Source: Amborella trichopoda (Eukaryota > Streptophyta > Magnoliopsida > Amborellales > Amborellaceae). From it: DNA of 64,000 nt. The stretch is from NCBI RefSeq assembly GCF_000471905.2, contig NW_006498435.1, positions 1,353,297 through 1,417,296 of the forward strand. The letters are read 5' to 3'. The first letter of the stretch is position 1; each line of letters opens with the position of its first letter. Below, in pieces: positions 33,923-46,140 of this stretch. The notes under the pieces were generated by a model, which did no database searches, had not been told where the DNA came from, and saw only the letters and a list, made by a program, of their open reading frames with translations. The translations under genes were made by a program, and so were the position numbers.

Positions 33923-35773
33923 TGGTCAGGGCCGATTTCCTTTCGGTCCTCACGTAGATGGGAGGTGCGAGCAGGGGAGAAAATCTTATCTCAAACAACC
34001 GCAAAGGGTCCACACATGTCGCACGTTCGTGGGTGCGCATACACGAGCTCTCCTGAGTGTAAATAGGAACCAACATCGAGAGAGATTTTACGGCATGGAT
34101 ACGTTCAAATGCTTACCTGCCCGCTTCGGGTTCAAGGAACACACCCGGGTAGTTCACCCTCTTAGAATAATAACGAAGCCCTCCAGCTGTCTGCCAATGT
34201 GGTTTGGACACAGACTCTCCTCGAGCGCTCAATTAGTTGCTTCTCTCTCCTTCTTGTGCTTGCAATTGCGACGTGGATTCAATTGTCCCATTCCATGACG
34301 AATCTCTCAAAGACGTTGACTGGTGAAAAGGATAGAGTGCAGAGGAGAGGCAGTGAAGGTCTTCCTCTCTGCACAAGCGTTGGGCATCTGAGCACTTGAG
34401 GTAACCAAAGAGTTAGATCACTCTTGCCTACCAGCTCAGGCTGACTCCTCCCGAGTGATTGAGGGAGAGTGTGTATGCATCTCTCGGCTCAAATCGATTG
34501 TACAAGAGTAAATTAGATCATTTTGCCCTTAGCTAGAATCTTGAAAATGACAAAATCATCCCTAAAAAAGGTGCCTCTTGCCATAGCTATTCCTTTGGGC
34601 CTTTTTTGGTGCTTTACGACGACATTCCAAGCGATCCAACACCGTAGAAATGATGGTCGTCTTGAGAAGATCGATTTGATACCCATTATGAAGATTGAAC
34701 TGAATTTTTTAGGTTGATCCCAAAATCTGACTAAACCCATATTTTTGAGAACTTCGATCATTGATGTAGGACGATTCACCATGTTTTTTATCATTTTCTT
34801 CCTCACAAATCAAAGGGGAGGTCGTTGTGATCATTTTACAATGAAAATCCTCTGATTTGTTTGTCGATTGATCATTTTTCTAATTTGGTGGTCACTGAAA
34901 AATGAAATTCCAGCACTGAAAAAAATATTCCTTTCTTCGAGCTAAAATAAGGTGACTTCCCGCATCTAATCTTGTACAAACTTTACCCCAAATCGAAGCC
35001 CTTTGAGGCGTTGTCACAACGAACCCGCTCTTCAGACCATCCGATGTTGGGGATTTGACAAACAGCCATAGGAGTGAATGAATTTCTCTCTCTAAAAATT
35101 ATGCAATCTGTGCATTTTTATGAAATTTTTCTCTAAGATTGTTTCAATCATCATCTAGGGTTGTGCCATATGTCAAAACATGTGTCTCTATGCAACGCAC
35201 AACATACTGAAATGTAGGATTGATTGGCCTCAGAACGAAGAATTTATGACCTCTCAAAGAATTCTCGTTTTCAGAAAACACAATTTCTAAATGAAAAATG
35301 ATTCACCGAGGCCACACAAGAATAGTTTAAAACCTACCCATTTTGGGTAATTTGGCCTAGAATAGTCCATAAGTATTCAAATGAGCTGAAAATTAGTATT
35401 TTGAGGGTTTTGGACCTTTTAAATCTAATGGTGATGGTCTGACACTCATTTGAGACTTAGAAAATATAGCTCTAGTTATGAGGTACTTTTCAACATGCTT
35501 GAGGGTGACACTACGAAATGCAATTTTCTTCCTGATCTACTTTATCTTTATCGAGTTAGGATGAAACTTTGCATGCATTCTTAGAACACAAATGCCACCC
35601 TCAGATGTTTTTTGGGGCCAAGAAAATATCTTTTCAAAATTGCTAACGAATCAAGCTTATTGGTGTGGGCTTCTGTTGTCCATAGGTGTGACTGGCACCT
35701 ATGGTCCTGAGTCATAACCTCCTTCTCTATTATTCAACCCGGGGAGTTAGTGTGTCAAAAATATACACAAACA
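33923..35773 (-). repeat. D-right, solo LTR of the LTR1 family on the minus strand
   Basis: Read on the minus strand it opens TGTTTGTGTATATTTTTGAC and closes CCTGACCA, so both ends are TG...CA, 1.85 kb. Its U5 half aligns closely with LTR1 (CCAAACCACATTGG, GAGGGCTTCG, GGTTGTTTGAGA words). Its U3 half is inverted relative to D-left, making about 1.2-kb inverted arms with it. No 5-bp target duplication is visible and no internal sequence adjoins it. Confidence 0.65.
34111..34120 (-). promoter_or_regulatory. Splice-donor-like site in U5 of D-right
   Basis: Minus-strand CAG/GTAAGC about 193 bases before the LTR end, at the position matching LTR1 2954-2962. Confidence 0.45.
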
Positions 35774-36234
35774 TCGAGGTCAGGCCTAGGGACACGGGGT
35801 GCATGCCCCCATGGGATGACTCGTGGTGGCTCAAGCTTTGCCTCTTAGACCTTTAGAGTGGGTTCTGGACGGGCTCGGATTATGTTGGCCTAGATTCTTG
35901 TCTTGTGAAGTTCTACCCTAGTCTAGTTGTCCTTGATGGTTCAACGAGTTAGGAGGTGCGGGGGCTTTGTCAATGTTGTGAACCTCGGCAGCCTTCCCTT
36001 CGGCCTTAGATTTGGATGTAGGAAGTAGTCCTGCCTCCTTGAGGGTAGCCCCAAGCCCCAAGCCTGACTTAGATTTGGATGAAGGAAGTAGTCTGTGTGC
36101 ATACTCTGTGCATCCTAGTGTTTGTTTTTTGGTCATGAATTCTATGTAGGGATACTCTCTTCTGCACTGGCCCACTCCCAACTATCCCACAACAAAAATA
36201 GGTGCCCACAAGACTTAAGTGTTTATATAAGGCG
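35774..36234 (-). other. Unassigned block between D-right and element E
   Basis: It holds an 87-residue minus-strand frame (35918-36181) with two similar stretches (LLPSSKSKSGLGLGATLKEAG and LLPTSKSKAEG). I do not recognise it. It could be gag-proximal sequence of the element J that E entered, or of another lost element. No function is proposed. Confidence 0.35.
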
Positions 36235-37441
36235 TGTTCACGATGAAAATCTGACAGATCTTCCGATGAAGATCTCTCGAATTTTAATACCTTAAACTAA
36301 TTAAAAAGATTTAAATAAAGTGGTAGAGAAAGGGAGACAGATCGAATTCATATCTGAGGCCAAATTTGCATGAAAACAAGCAGATCTACTCTCAGATCTG
36401 TGGTAGAGCCAGCATGATACTGAGCATTAAAAAATGATTTTTAAGACAAGTTAACAAATCAAAAATAAATAAAATAAGAAAAAAATTAAAAATAAGAAGA
36501 AATAGAGAGGAATAAATAATACCAAACCGGATCGGATGGCCCAAGATTCCCGAGCCTTCGAGGGCTAGCCCGTATCAGAACCGTTCTTTGCCTCTATGAT
36601 TCAAAATGTTGACCAGCAAATCTCTGGTGTAAAGGGTTAGATATAGGGTTGTTGTGCCCTAATTCTAGTTTTGATCTAGCGTTTCTGTGCTTTAGGTCTA
36701 GATTTTGTCAGTCTTGGGGGTTAGGACTTCAGGATGCTAGGGTTTCTATCTTTTCTAATTTTAATCTAGAGCTTTTTCTAAAGCTGTCAGTCTTTCTCGG
36801 CGTCTGGAGGAGATTTTCCTTAGTTTTCTAAGTGTTTTGTGATCTCCAGATATTGAATATTAATTCTGATATTTTCTCTAATTTTTTGAGATTTTTTGGG
36901 GATTTTTTCTAAATTTTTAGGAATTTTCTTATGGTTTTTCCTATTTTTGGATAATTTTCCTAATTTCAGAAATTTTTAAGGTTCTTTTGGTCTCTTTTTT
37001 TCTCTCTTTTTGGGTTAGGGAGAGGGGATATTTATAAGATTCAATTAGAAATTTTTTCTAAATGTTTTGTGCTTTTTTCATAATTTTTTGGATTTATCTT
37101 GAAGTTTTATCCTTATCTAATTAAAGAAAACGTATTTACTGCATCATCAGATGCATTGACTGCATCATTAGCCCGCGTCTGGGCCTATCGCGCCTGTTAC
37201 ACCCCAGCTCGTGGCTTGACAATTGGGTCTCATAAGGACTAAATTGTCATTTGTTATATAGTTTTATCCGTATGTCTGATTCAGGTGATTCTTGGACCGT
37301 TGGAAAGCTCTTAGCCTTTATTTCAAATTGAGATAGAATTTGAGTAGTTTTGGGATAATTAAATTGGGTCCACTAGGATAATGTGGTCCTAAGGATTCAG
37401 AAAACCATAGAATTTACCAGATTTAAAATGAGGTGTCTACA
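36235..37441 (-). repeat. Element E 3' LTR
   Basis: 1207 bp, TGTAGACACC...TTCATCGTGAACA on the minus strand. The polypurine tract adjoins it on the right. Confidence 0.85.
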
Positions 37442-37462
37442 ATTATCCCTCTTTGGCACTCT
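37442..37462 (-). promoter_or_regulatory. Element E polypurine tract
   Basis: Minus-strand GCCAAAGAGGGATAAT directly before the 3' LTR. This identifies the left LTR as the 3' one. Confidence 0.7.
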
Positions 37463-39433
37463 CTATCATTCGAGTATAGGTGAGTGGCAAAGAAGTAAAC
37501 ACTTTAGCATTCACTGTCCTTCAAGGGGTAATGAATGTTAAAGATAAAGCAGATATTTTAAATTTCTTCCTAAGATCACGTGGTCAAGGGGCACACCACC
37601 TATCTCACCAAGTCAATGCACTCACCGAGCTCACCCACATAGGGCATTTTTCCTCCTAGGGTTTTCGGCATGAGATGTCGGTGAGTTACACAAGCTTGAA
37701 ACTCGAGTTGGATTTTTTAGCCATGCCACTTAACTTCTGGGGTTTTTGTAGTTTGAATTTTTAACCCTGGCATTTTCTTTGATCTCCTTAGGGTTTCTTA
37801 AGGCTATCTATAGGAAAGGCATTCTACAGGAACAGACTTGTCTGGTTGAATCCGAAGTAAGAAATGAGGCAGCAACAAGGCAATCGTGGCAACACGGTAA
37901 TCATCATACACAAGTGTCCAAGCTCCTTTTTTTAAAGAATTTTTTCTGAATTTTTTAAAGTAGGGGAGATTTGAAATAGAGCCCGGAGTAAGGACAAGTT
38001 ATGATTTTAGCTAAGAATTTAAAGTATTTTAGAAAACACAAGACATATAGTGAAAATTTTGAAAAGAGATAGGTATTTCAAAAAACAAGGTTGGTTAGCA
38101 GTTTTAACTCCTACAACCATAGAGCCCTTTAAGCAGTTTAGCGTCATGCAGTGATAGACATACACCCAACCCTTTTATATAAATACGGGGATATTCCATT
38201 AAATAGGGTGGTTGTGCCCTGGATACACCCGACCTTTTTGTGTCATAGGGGGCTAGACGGTACCTGCCTCGGCTCTTTTACGTCGCATAAGTTTGACATG
38301 TTTCCATCGATCAGGGTGGTTGCGCCCTCGATACACCCAACCTTTCACGTCATATGGGGATAGTCAGTACCTGCCTCGGCTCTTTTACATCGCACGAGTT
38401 TGACATTTTTCTATTGAAACAAGGTGGTTGTGCTCTGGATACACCCGACCTTTCACGTCATACGGGGCTAGACGATCCCTGTCTCGGCTCTTTTACATCG
38501 CACGAGTTTGACTTTTTTTCATTGAACAGGGTGGTTATGCCCTAGATACACTTAAATTTTCACGTCATACGGGGTTAGACAATCCCTTTCTCAGCTCTTT
38601 CACGTCGCACGAGATGTTTTTCATGTCTCGACTCTTTAAAGTCACACTAGTTTGACGTTTACCCTATCTCAGCTCTTTTATGTCGCAAGAGTTTGACGTT
38701 TATCATGTCTCAGCTCTTTTACGTTGCATGAGTTTGCCATTTTTCAAATTAGACTTTGGGACATCATACGCACACACGGGGATGAGCTTGCCTCATTTAG
38801 CCTTAGGGGATCCAATCGAGAGAAACACGCTCCCAGACTAGCCAATATCGTCATTGGCAAGGTTCACCCATCTCTGATATGTGGTAGTTGGTAGTTTACT
38901 CATACAACTATGGAGTGCCTAGCTAGTTTCAAGACTTCATAACATGCGTAAGAAGTTGGCTTCAAGAACGTGGCCAGATCGACTAACAGTTTAACCTCTT
39001 GTAGTGATGAAGGAAGCCATTTCTAAAAGGGTTTTGGAAATGGAGGATTTTAACAATCAGATTGAAAAAGCATATTTTAAAGGGATGGGCCTTAAAGCTT
39101 TGCCACCTGTGGCCCCTTTACTGGTCATTTTTTTTATTATATTTCACCTAAAGATGATGAAAGGATTTCTTTGTAGGATCGTGAGAACTTAAAAGTCTCG
39201 AAGTTGTCTTTTTACCTTTGGATCTTTAATCCTGTGCTTCGTGGGTCCATGAAGAGTTCTCTGGATTCTTACTAAGCTTCCATCTTGGAGAGGTCCCGAT
39301 GTTCTTCCAGGAATCGTCGAAGTCACTTCGGTTTTCTATTCATATAACACTCCCACATCTTTCTGAATTGGTTCTGTTGGGAACCTGCAGGGTTTAGAAG
39401 GAGTCTTCATCCTCAGGGTCTGCTTGTGCCATA
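37463..39433 (-). other. Element E 3' non-coding region
   Basis: About 2 kb between integrase and the polypurine tract without recognisable coding sequence; its centre is the tandem array at 38140-38745. Confidence 0.6.
38140..38745 (-). repeat. 108-bp tandem repeat grading into about 45-bp subunits
   Basis: GGTGGTTGTGCCCT-type boxes occur at 38206, 38314, 38422 and 38529, a spacing of 107-108 bp. Each unit also has ATACACCCGACCTTTCACGTCATACGG-like and CTCGGCTCTTTTACRTCGCACGAG-like words. From about 38590 only the last part repeats, every 40-50 bp. Position before the 3' LTR fits the hypervariable 3' region of Tat elements. Confidence 0.9.
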
Positions 39434-40330
39434 TTATAATGGCCCCTCCCAATTAGGTTTGAACTTGCCTAAATGTGGGTTTGCAGGAGTGTGGCAGATT
39501 TTCTTGAGTACCATGTCCCCTTCCCCGAGGAACAAATTTACTTTGGTATGCCCTCTCGATTCTAGCTGGTAAGCAACAATATTTTGTATTGCTCGTAATC
39601 GTCTTTCATCCAAATTAATGATGGCAGTAATTCGTGCTTCGATCTTTTGTTTCTCATCTGAATCATGATGAATAAGCACTCAGAGAGAGGGTATCTCAAC
39701 TTCAATGGGTAACACTGCTTCCATACCATACGTCAATCAGTACAGGGTCATGCCAGTAGGAGTCTTCTCAGTTGTCCGGTAGGCCCATAGCACGTTATTT
39801 AGCTTTTCGTGCCAATCTTTGCCACTTTCTATTATTCTGTCTATAATTCCGAGAAGTCCTCTATTTGTAGCCTTTGCTTGTCTATTTCCTTGAGGGTAGT
39901 AAGGTATGGAATATTTCTGCATTATCTGAAACTTTTACACACCTTAGAGACCATTTCATTTTTGAGATTGGATCCATTGTCAGTAATGATTGACTCAGGA
40001 ACAACGAACCTAAAAACAATATTGTTCTTTATGAAACAGGGAACATGTTGTCCCTCAATTTTTGACAAATGATGTGGCCTCTACCCATTTGGTGAAGTAC
40101 TCTGTAGCCGTTAATATAAAACGGTGGCCGTTTGAGGCTTTCGGTGAGATCATTCTGAGGATATCAAGACCCCACATGGCAAAGAGCCATACAGGCGGTG
40201 TTGAGTTGAGTGGTACGGACGGTGCATGGATGAGGTCTCCATAAAGCGGACATTTGGGGCACCTCTTTACGAACTTCCAATAATCTTCAGCCATGGTGAT
40301 CCAGTACACCTAATTTTTTGAGCTAAGGCG
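39434..40330 (-). pseudogene. Element E integrase region
   Basis: On the minus strand: zinc-binding part with CPKCPLYGDLIHAP, then WGLDIL, NGHRFILTATEYFTKWVEA, YYPQGNRQAKATNRGL, WHEKLNNVLWAYRTTEKTPTGMT, and a C-terminal LGEGDMVLKK...GKFKPNWEGPL stretch. This is a plant Gypsy integrase without a chromodomain. Fossil, with several interruptions. Confidence 0.85.
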
Positions 40331-40442
40331 GCCGTGCCAGAATGACCTCCTTCATTATGTAACTCTGTCAGTATTTAGTCGATTTCTAGTTGATCGAGAC
40401 ACCGTAGAATGATGCCATCGAAGGAATGTTTTTAACGGGAGA

Positions 40443-41600
40443 TCACCTCTTATTAATAATCCCATAAAAAAACTTTTGAAGGGCTTCTTTATCCTTTTTG
40501 GTGGCTCCTTCAAAGTATAAGCCATCTTTCAGCAGGGACAGAACATAGTGGAAACATAGTTTTGCTTTAACTAGCACATTTGAAGCCACGAGAGACACTT
40601 CCCCATTATTCTCATTTTTTTGTTCTATTTCTTCTTCAATCCTTGGTGGGGAATGATCATGTTTGTTCCTGATATAGAATGGCAGTGTAGTGATTTTTTG
40701 AGGAATATCAACCATTGAAGCAAGGGTTGCAAGGGCATCAGCGAACCGATTATTTTCCCTAGTTACAAGTTGAAAGGTGATTTTCTTGAAATATGGGATC
40801 ATTTTTTCCACCTTTTTTTTATAGGGCTTGAGCTTTTCTTCTTTCACCTTCCAAATCCCTTGAACTTGGTTTATGACGAGTAATGAGTCACCAATCACTC
40901 ATATTTGTTGGATTTTCATTTCCATGTCATTCTCGAGTCCGACTATCAAGGCTTCATATTCAACAATTTTATTGGTACATGGGAAATTCAATCTGATGGT
41001 TGTTGGCATTAAAATATTCTCAGGTGAGCATAGTATGACTCCTATACCTGACCTGTATTCATTCCTTGCACCATCGAAGTATAGCTCCTAAATTGATTCA
41101 TCGATTGTGAAGAGGTTCTCATTAGGGAGATCCGTGTTGACGGGAGTGTTATCTGGCAGTGCTTGTTCAGCTAAGTGGTCAACAATGGCTTGTATTTTGA
41201 TCTATTTTTTTGTAACATATTCGATCTCAAACTCGCTCAATAGCATTCTCCACTTTGCCAAACGTCCATTCATGACTGGTCTCTTCAATAGGTACTTGAA
41301 TGGGTCTATTTTTTAGATGAGCTTGACTGAATGAGATAAGATATAGTATCTTAACTTCTGCATGGCCCACACAAGAATTAAGCAATGCTTCTCCACATCT
41401 GTGTATCTTGTCTCATAGTCCACCATAGTCTTACTAACGTATTATCTCGTTTGCTATTTTCCATAGTCATCGTATTGTCCTAACATTGCCCCCATGGTCT
41501 TGTCTCTCATTGACATGTGTAGGAACAGGGGTTTGTCTGGACTAGGAGGATTAAGGATGGGAGGTTTGGTGAGGTACTCCTTGATTTGATCATACACTTC
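40443..41600 (-). pseudogene. Element E double RNase H region
   Basis: Two RNase H-like modules follow RT. The first has the words VEKHCLILVWAMQKLRYYILSHSVKLI (about 41320-41410). The second has YFDGARNEYRSGIGVILCSPE, VEYEALIVGLE, and VIGDSLLVINQVQGIWK followed by NNRFADALATLASM (about 40715-41095). The second is the extra, archaeal-type RNase H of Tat elements. RNase H removes RNA from the RNA/DNA hybrid. Fossil. Confidence 0.75.
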
Positions 41601-42470
41601 TTAGCACTCATTATCCCACATGAATGGGGTATCTTTCTTGAGTAGTCTATTAAACGGTGCACACTTGTCTGTTAGTTGTGAGATGAAACGCCTTATGGCT
41701 TGTATGTGACCTTGCAGCCCACGAATTTCTCTGATGTTCCAGGGAAACGGAATTTCAGTGATGGCTCGTATTTTGAACGAGTCCACCTCAACGCCTCTTT
41801 GGCTTATTATAAAGCCTAGTAATTTATCAGATTCAACCCCAAAGGCACATTTTTGTGGATTGAGTTTGAGTTGATGTTTCTGCAGCCCTTCGAAAATGGT
41901 TCTCAGGTTGGTGAGATGATCAGGCATGGTCTTCGACTTGACCAGAATGTTGTCGACATAGTCTTCCATGATGGTGTGCATTAATTCATAGAAGATGCTA
42001 GTCATTGCTCGCTGATAAGTTGCCCCTATATTTTTTAGGCTGAATGGCATGAATTTGTAGCAGTAAGTTCCCAATTGCGTCATGAACGAAGTCTTGGTCT
42101 GGTCTTCTTCTACCATGAAGATCTGGTTGTAACCTGAGAAGTCATCCATGAATGACAGCATCTCGTGCCCTGTAGTGTTGTCGACCAAGGCATCTATATT
42201 TGGTAATGGAAAATTGTCCTTTGGGTATGCCTTGTTGAGGTTTCTGTAGTCAACACACACTCGGATCTTCCCGTCTTTTTTGGGTATGATCACTATGTTG
42301 GCTAACCATTCTGAGTAATCGACGGGGGTAATGAACTTCGCTTTGAATAGCTTGTCGATTTCTTCTTTAATTTTGAGCTCAAGGTGGGTCTTCTAACGTA
42401 AGAGTTTTTGCCTTACAGGCTTGGCCCCTTCATTGAATATTAGGTGATGTTCCACCAATGTTGAATCTGG
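41601..42470 (-). pseudogene. Element E reverse transcriptase region
   Basis: Well-kept RT words on the minus strand: RVCVDYRNLNKAYPKDNFPLPNID, FMDDFSGYNQI, YCYKFMPFSLKNIGATYQRAM, the palm-box region near 41950, and HQLKLNPQKCAFGVESDKLLGFIISQRGVEVD. The lead-in HHLIFNEGAKPVRQKLLR lies near 42400. This gave the clearest lineage signal in the window (Tat-type Gypsy). Treated as fossil. Confidence 0.9.
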
Positions 42471-43090
42471 CCCATCGTATGACCAAGCGAAGACATCGCG
42501 ATATTCCTTGAGAAAGAAAATCATATTTTCCCGCTCCTCAGGGGATATGGAGGTTCCAATCTTGGTTAACATTCGGTCTTTCTCAGCTCCTAGGTTTATA
42601 TCGATCATCTCTTTGATGATAGTCGTTGGGTCACCATTGAACCTCTTCATGAATTTCTCAACATGGGAAGTGAGTTCCTCAGGTTGACGGATTTCTTCTG
42701 ACTTTTGGCTCTCTTGATGTTCGTCTTAGTCATCCAATTCGTCATCTTGGGTATTGTGCACCGTTATGGAGCTATCTTGAGTTTTCACCATTTTTTGAAA
42801 AATATTTTTCATTATTATCAGTTTTGTCATGTTTTGATTTTTCAATGGTTTTTGAAATAACACAAGAGGTATCCCTTATTGGACTCACGAGAGAAATGTT
42901 GGGGACTTGACGTGTAGGGTGGTTAGATGGCCACCCTGCGCCTATCCGTTTTATGGCACCAAGACTTGAAGGTGCCGTTGGTATGCTTCCAGCGATTCTC
43001 GAGATAGGGGAGTGATTGACCAATTCCGTTCCTGAGTTTGAATCGATGAGAAAACACCCGAGACCTCTTCGATCTCCGTTTTCAGCTTTG
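42471..43090 (-). pseudogene. Element E protease-RT linker
   Basis: Acidic and Ser/Thr-rich coding remnants, including a MIFFLKEYRDVFAWSYDGPD word (near 42475-42535) that normally precedes RT in plant Gypsy pol. Decayed. Confidence 0.6.
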
Positions 43091-43800
43091 GCTTTGAATA
43101 ATTCAGAAATTTCCTTTGTTATGCCTTGCTCTTGACTACCCAAGCCTTGGCCTGGTTGGAAGCCTTGGGAGAAGAGCATGTGCCAAGCTTTGAGGGATCT
43201 GAAACCGTATCGATGTTGACATTGGATAATGTCATCCATCGATGTAAAAGTTTGCAAAATTTGAGGAATAGGGTCGCCGGCCTCTAGACGTAAGTTGGCA
43301 CAATCAGCTTGCTCGAAGGAAACAAGTGGGATTTCTCTGAGCTCGACTCCTACAGCTAGCTTTTCATTATGTATACTAAGATTGAGAAAAGCAGAGGGTT
43401 CAGCATATACCTTTGCGATGCCATTTATAGTTGGAAATTTGAGGCATTGATGGAGTGTAGAAGCGACCACGAGGTTTTCATGCAGCCACGATCTTCCTAA
43501 TAGCATGTTGAAAGAAGGTTTTATGTTCAAGACATAAAACTTTATCACTTGGACGGTAGGGCCGATCTTGAGTGTGAGAGCAGTTTGCCTTCAGCTTGTC
43601 TTTTGGTTCCATCTTATGCAGCGATAGTTAGTTCACATGACTCGAAGTCATCCAGGCTTTTGCATATCTGCTTCATTGTTTTCATAGGGCATATGTTTAA
43701 AGATGCCCCATTATCAACAAGCACTCTTTGTATCTTATATCCTTGCATGAAGACGATGATGTGCAGAATTTAGATGTGAAATTGGTTGAAGCTAGCTGGG
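43091..43800 (-). pseudogene. Element E protease and G-patch region
   Basis: The retropepsin active-site block VLVDNGASLNICP lies near 43690-43730 and LLGRSWLHENLVVASTLHQCLKF near 43435-43505. A G-patch-like FSQGFQPGQGLGSQEQGI lies near 43130-43180. A G-patch after the protease is known in several retroelement families and is thought to help bind nucleic acid. Fossil. Confidence 0.8.
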
Positions 43801-44044
43801 ATGTCATTGTCTGTGAACATGATTGGTGTTGATACCATTAGCTGGTTGATCATTCCTCACAACTCATCCGACTATGTATTTCTGGGGATGTGTGTCTTGG
43901 CAAGGACCTTCTCGATCTGAGCTTTATGTGCTGGTGAATTAGCGAGTAGCTCCAAGATGGAGATTTGAGCTTGGATCTTCTCGAGATGAGCTAATAGATC
44001 GTAGGTGGTTGCAAATCCTTGAATTTCCTTGTTCGGCTCGTGAT

Positions 44045-46140
44045 CTACGATGCCCCTGGTTGTTTGGTTTTTGAGGTATTTCCCATACTTTCTTCGAGAG
44101 TATCGGCCATCAATTGAATGGGTTTGAACACTCGGCCTCTTCTGGTTAAGGAGTCGATCTCGCCAGCCTGAAGCTCGATAGGGTCAGCCCTAGAAAGAGT
44201 AATGGGAGACTTTGGGGTGTTCGCCCCTTCTTTGGAAGATGACGCATTCTTATTGGTCCTGACCACATCAATATTTAGTGTGTCATCTTCATCATATCAG
44301 TCCCATTTGGGAAGGTTATCAAGGTTTGGAGATGAAGGGCTTCTTCTTAGGAGGCTCAAAAGATCTTCTTCAGGTTCTTGAAAGTGATGATCACAAGCAA
44401 ATATGAACTGACTGGGATCCTCTTCTTCGTCTCCACACTCAATCATGTGAATGACAATGTTCTCTTTCCAATTGTCTTGAGCTCCCGGCTTTTTGGTCGT
44501 TGTGACCATATTTTTAAGGAGAGGATTTGTGAAGATACTCATACTTTGATTAGGCTCTTCGACAGGTTGATTTCTAGGTGCAACAGTGATGTCCCCCCTA
44601 TTGATTAACCCTTGAATCACCTGTTTCAAATATATGCAGTTTTGAGTATCATGAGCATGGTTTTGATGTCATTTGCACCACCTGCTCTTATCTGTGACTT
44701 GAAATGGTGGTTCAGATGGTGGCAGGAGATAAACCATATTCTTAGGCAAGAGTAATTTCAACACTTTTTCTAATGGGTCTTTGAGAGGGGTGAAATTATC
44801 CTCTCGCCTTTGGTTATTATTTTGAGCGTTGGCTTTAGGCTGACCCCTTCGGTTTTGATTCTGATTGTTGCATTGAGCAACTAAACCTTGGGCGGATCCA
44901 TTAACAACGATCTCATTAACCTGATCAGAAGCATTCCCCTAGTTTTTGTTCCTATTTTGGGGAGCTCTTATCGGCTTGTTGTCGAGCTTGGTACTGAGGG
45001 GTGTCCCCCTGGCCCTTTCATGTCACGTCACCCGCTTGATCATGGACTTGAAAGAGTGGGGGATAAGACATTGGCTGAAGAAGGTCCATACTCAAGAGCA
45101 GCATTCTCTAAGACTATGGAGATCTTAGCTGGGTCTATAAGTGGACATTCTATGACTCGCATTGCCACCTCCCGGAATCGATTGATGAAATCCTCGAAGG
45201 ATTCTCTTGGGTTTTGTTTAGTTGCACTGATTTTGCCCTGGGATAGAGGTCGTGGTGTCGACCCACGATCGTGAGAGATGAATAAGTTGAACATTTCATC
45301 TAGAGTGATGTGTGGTCGAGCGGACATTGTTCTACGATGTCAGTTCAAGGCCTCACTGGTTAATGTTTGTGAAAAGATGGCCTTCAGTTGGTAGGCTTGT
45401 CTCGTAAAGCTCGAACGAAGAGGAGGTACGCGTTGATGTGAGTATCTGAATCACTCTTCCCATTGAACTTGTTTCTAAATTCTGGGACGACAAATCCAGT
45501 GGAAGGTCTTCCATGCCTCCAAGGGTCTCATGAACATAAGTCTTTGGGGATAGAATTTCATGCATGCATATTCTTATAAACATATCCTGCATTGCTTTTA
45601 AGGTGCCTTCTTGGTGAGTATTTGACATAGCAGTAGGCCCACTGGTTGGTGGGTTCCCAAGCGTAGACTGATAAGTTGGAACTTGGGGTATATGTTGGCC
45701 TGCATGGGCCTGAGATTGATGAGTCGCAGTCATCGGGGCGATTTGATACATTGGTGCCTGAGGGGCGTACTAACCCATAGGTGTCGCCACCGGTTGCGAA
45801 AATTGCACGGTTTGTTGGACCGGATGAACCAGAGGAATCGATTGAAGAATTGGCTGACTCGGTTGTGCTAAGGGTTGACCTATACCACTGACTTGGTTTG
45901 AGATCGACTCATAAGCTATGGCATGAACAGTGTAACCTAGGTCAACTAGACTTTTGAGGGCATCTTGGACGCCTATCTCACCTAAGGGTCGGTTTGAGTC
46001 GACACCTCTGTTTCGTATAGTATTCAAGACATCATGACTTGTACTATGGTGACTCGAGGTTGGGTTATATCCCCTAGACTTAGGTGGGTCTTGGTTTTGA
46101 GATAGCTGCACCTCAGAGTTATCTTAGTTGGAGTTACGGG
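44045..46140 (-). pseudogene. Element E gag region
   Basis: The N-terminal part is Gln/Pro/Ser-rich (45770-46111). The capsid word KQNPRESFEDFINRFREVAMRV lies near 45170-45240. Toward the C-terminus there is a zinc-binding-like CKWHQNHAHDTQNCIYLKQ box near 44620-44680, then an acidic Pro-rich tail. This order matches Tat gag. Several interruptions. Confidence 0.75.
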
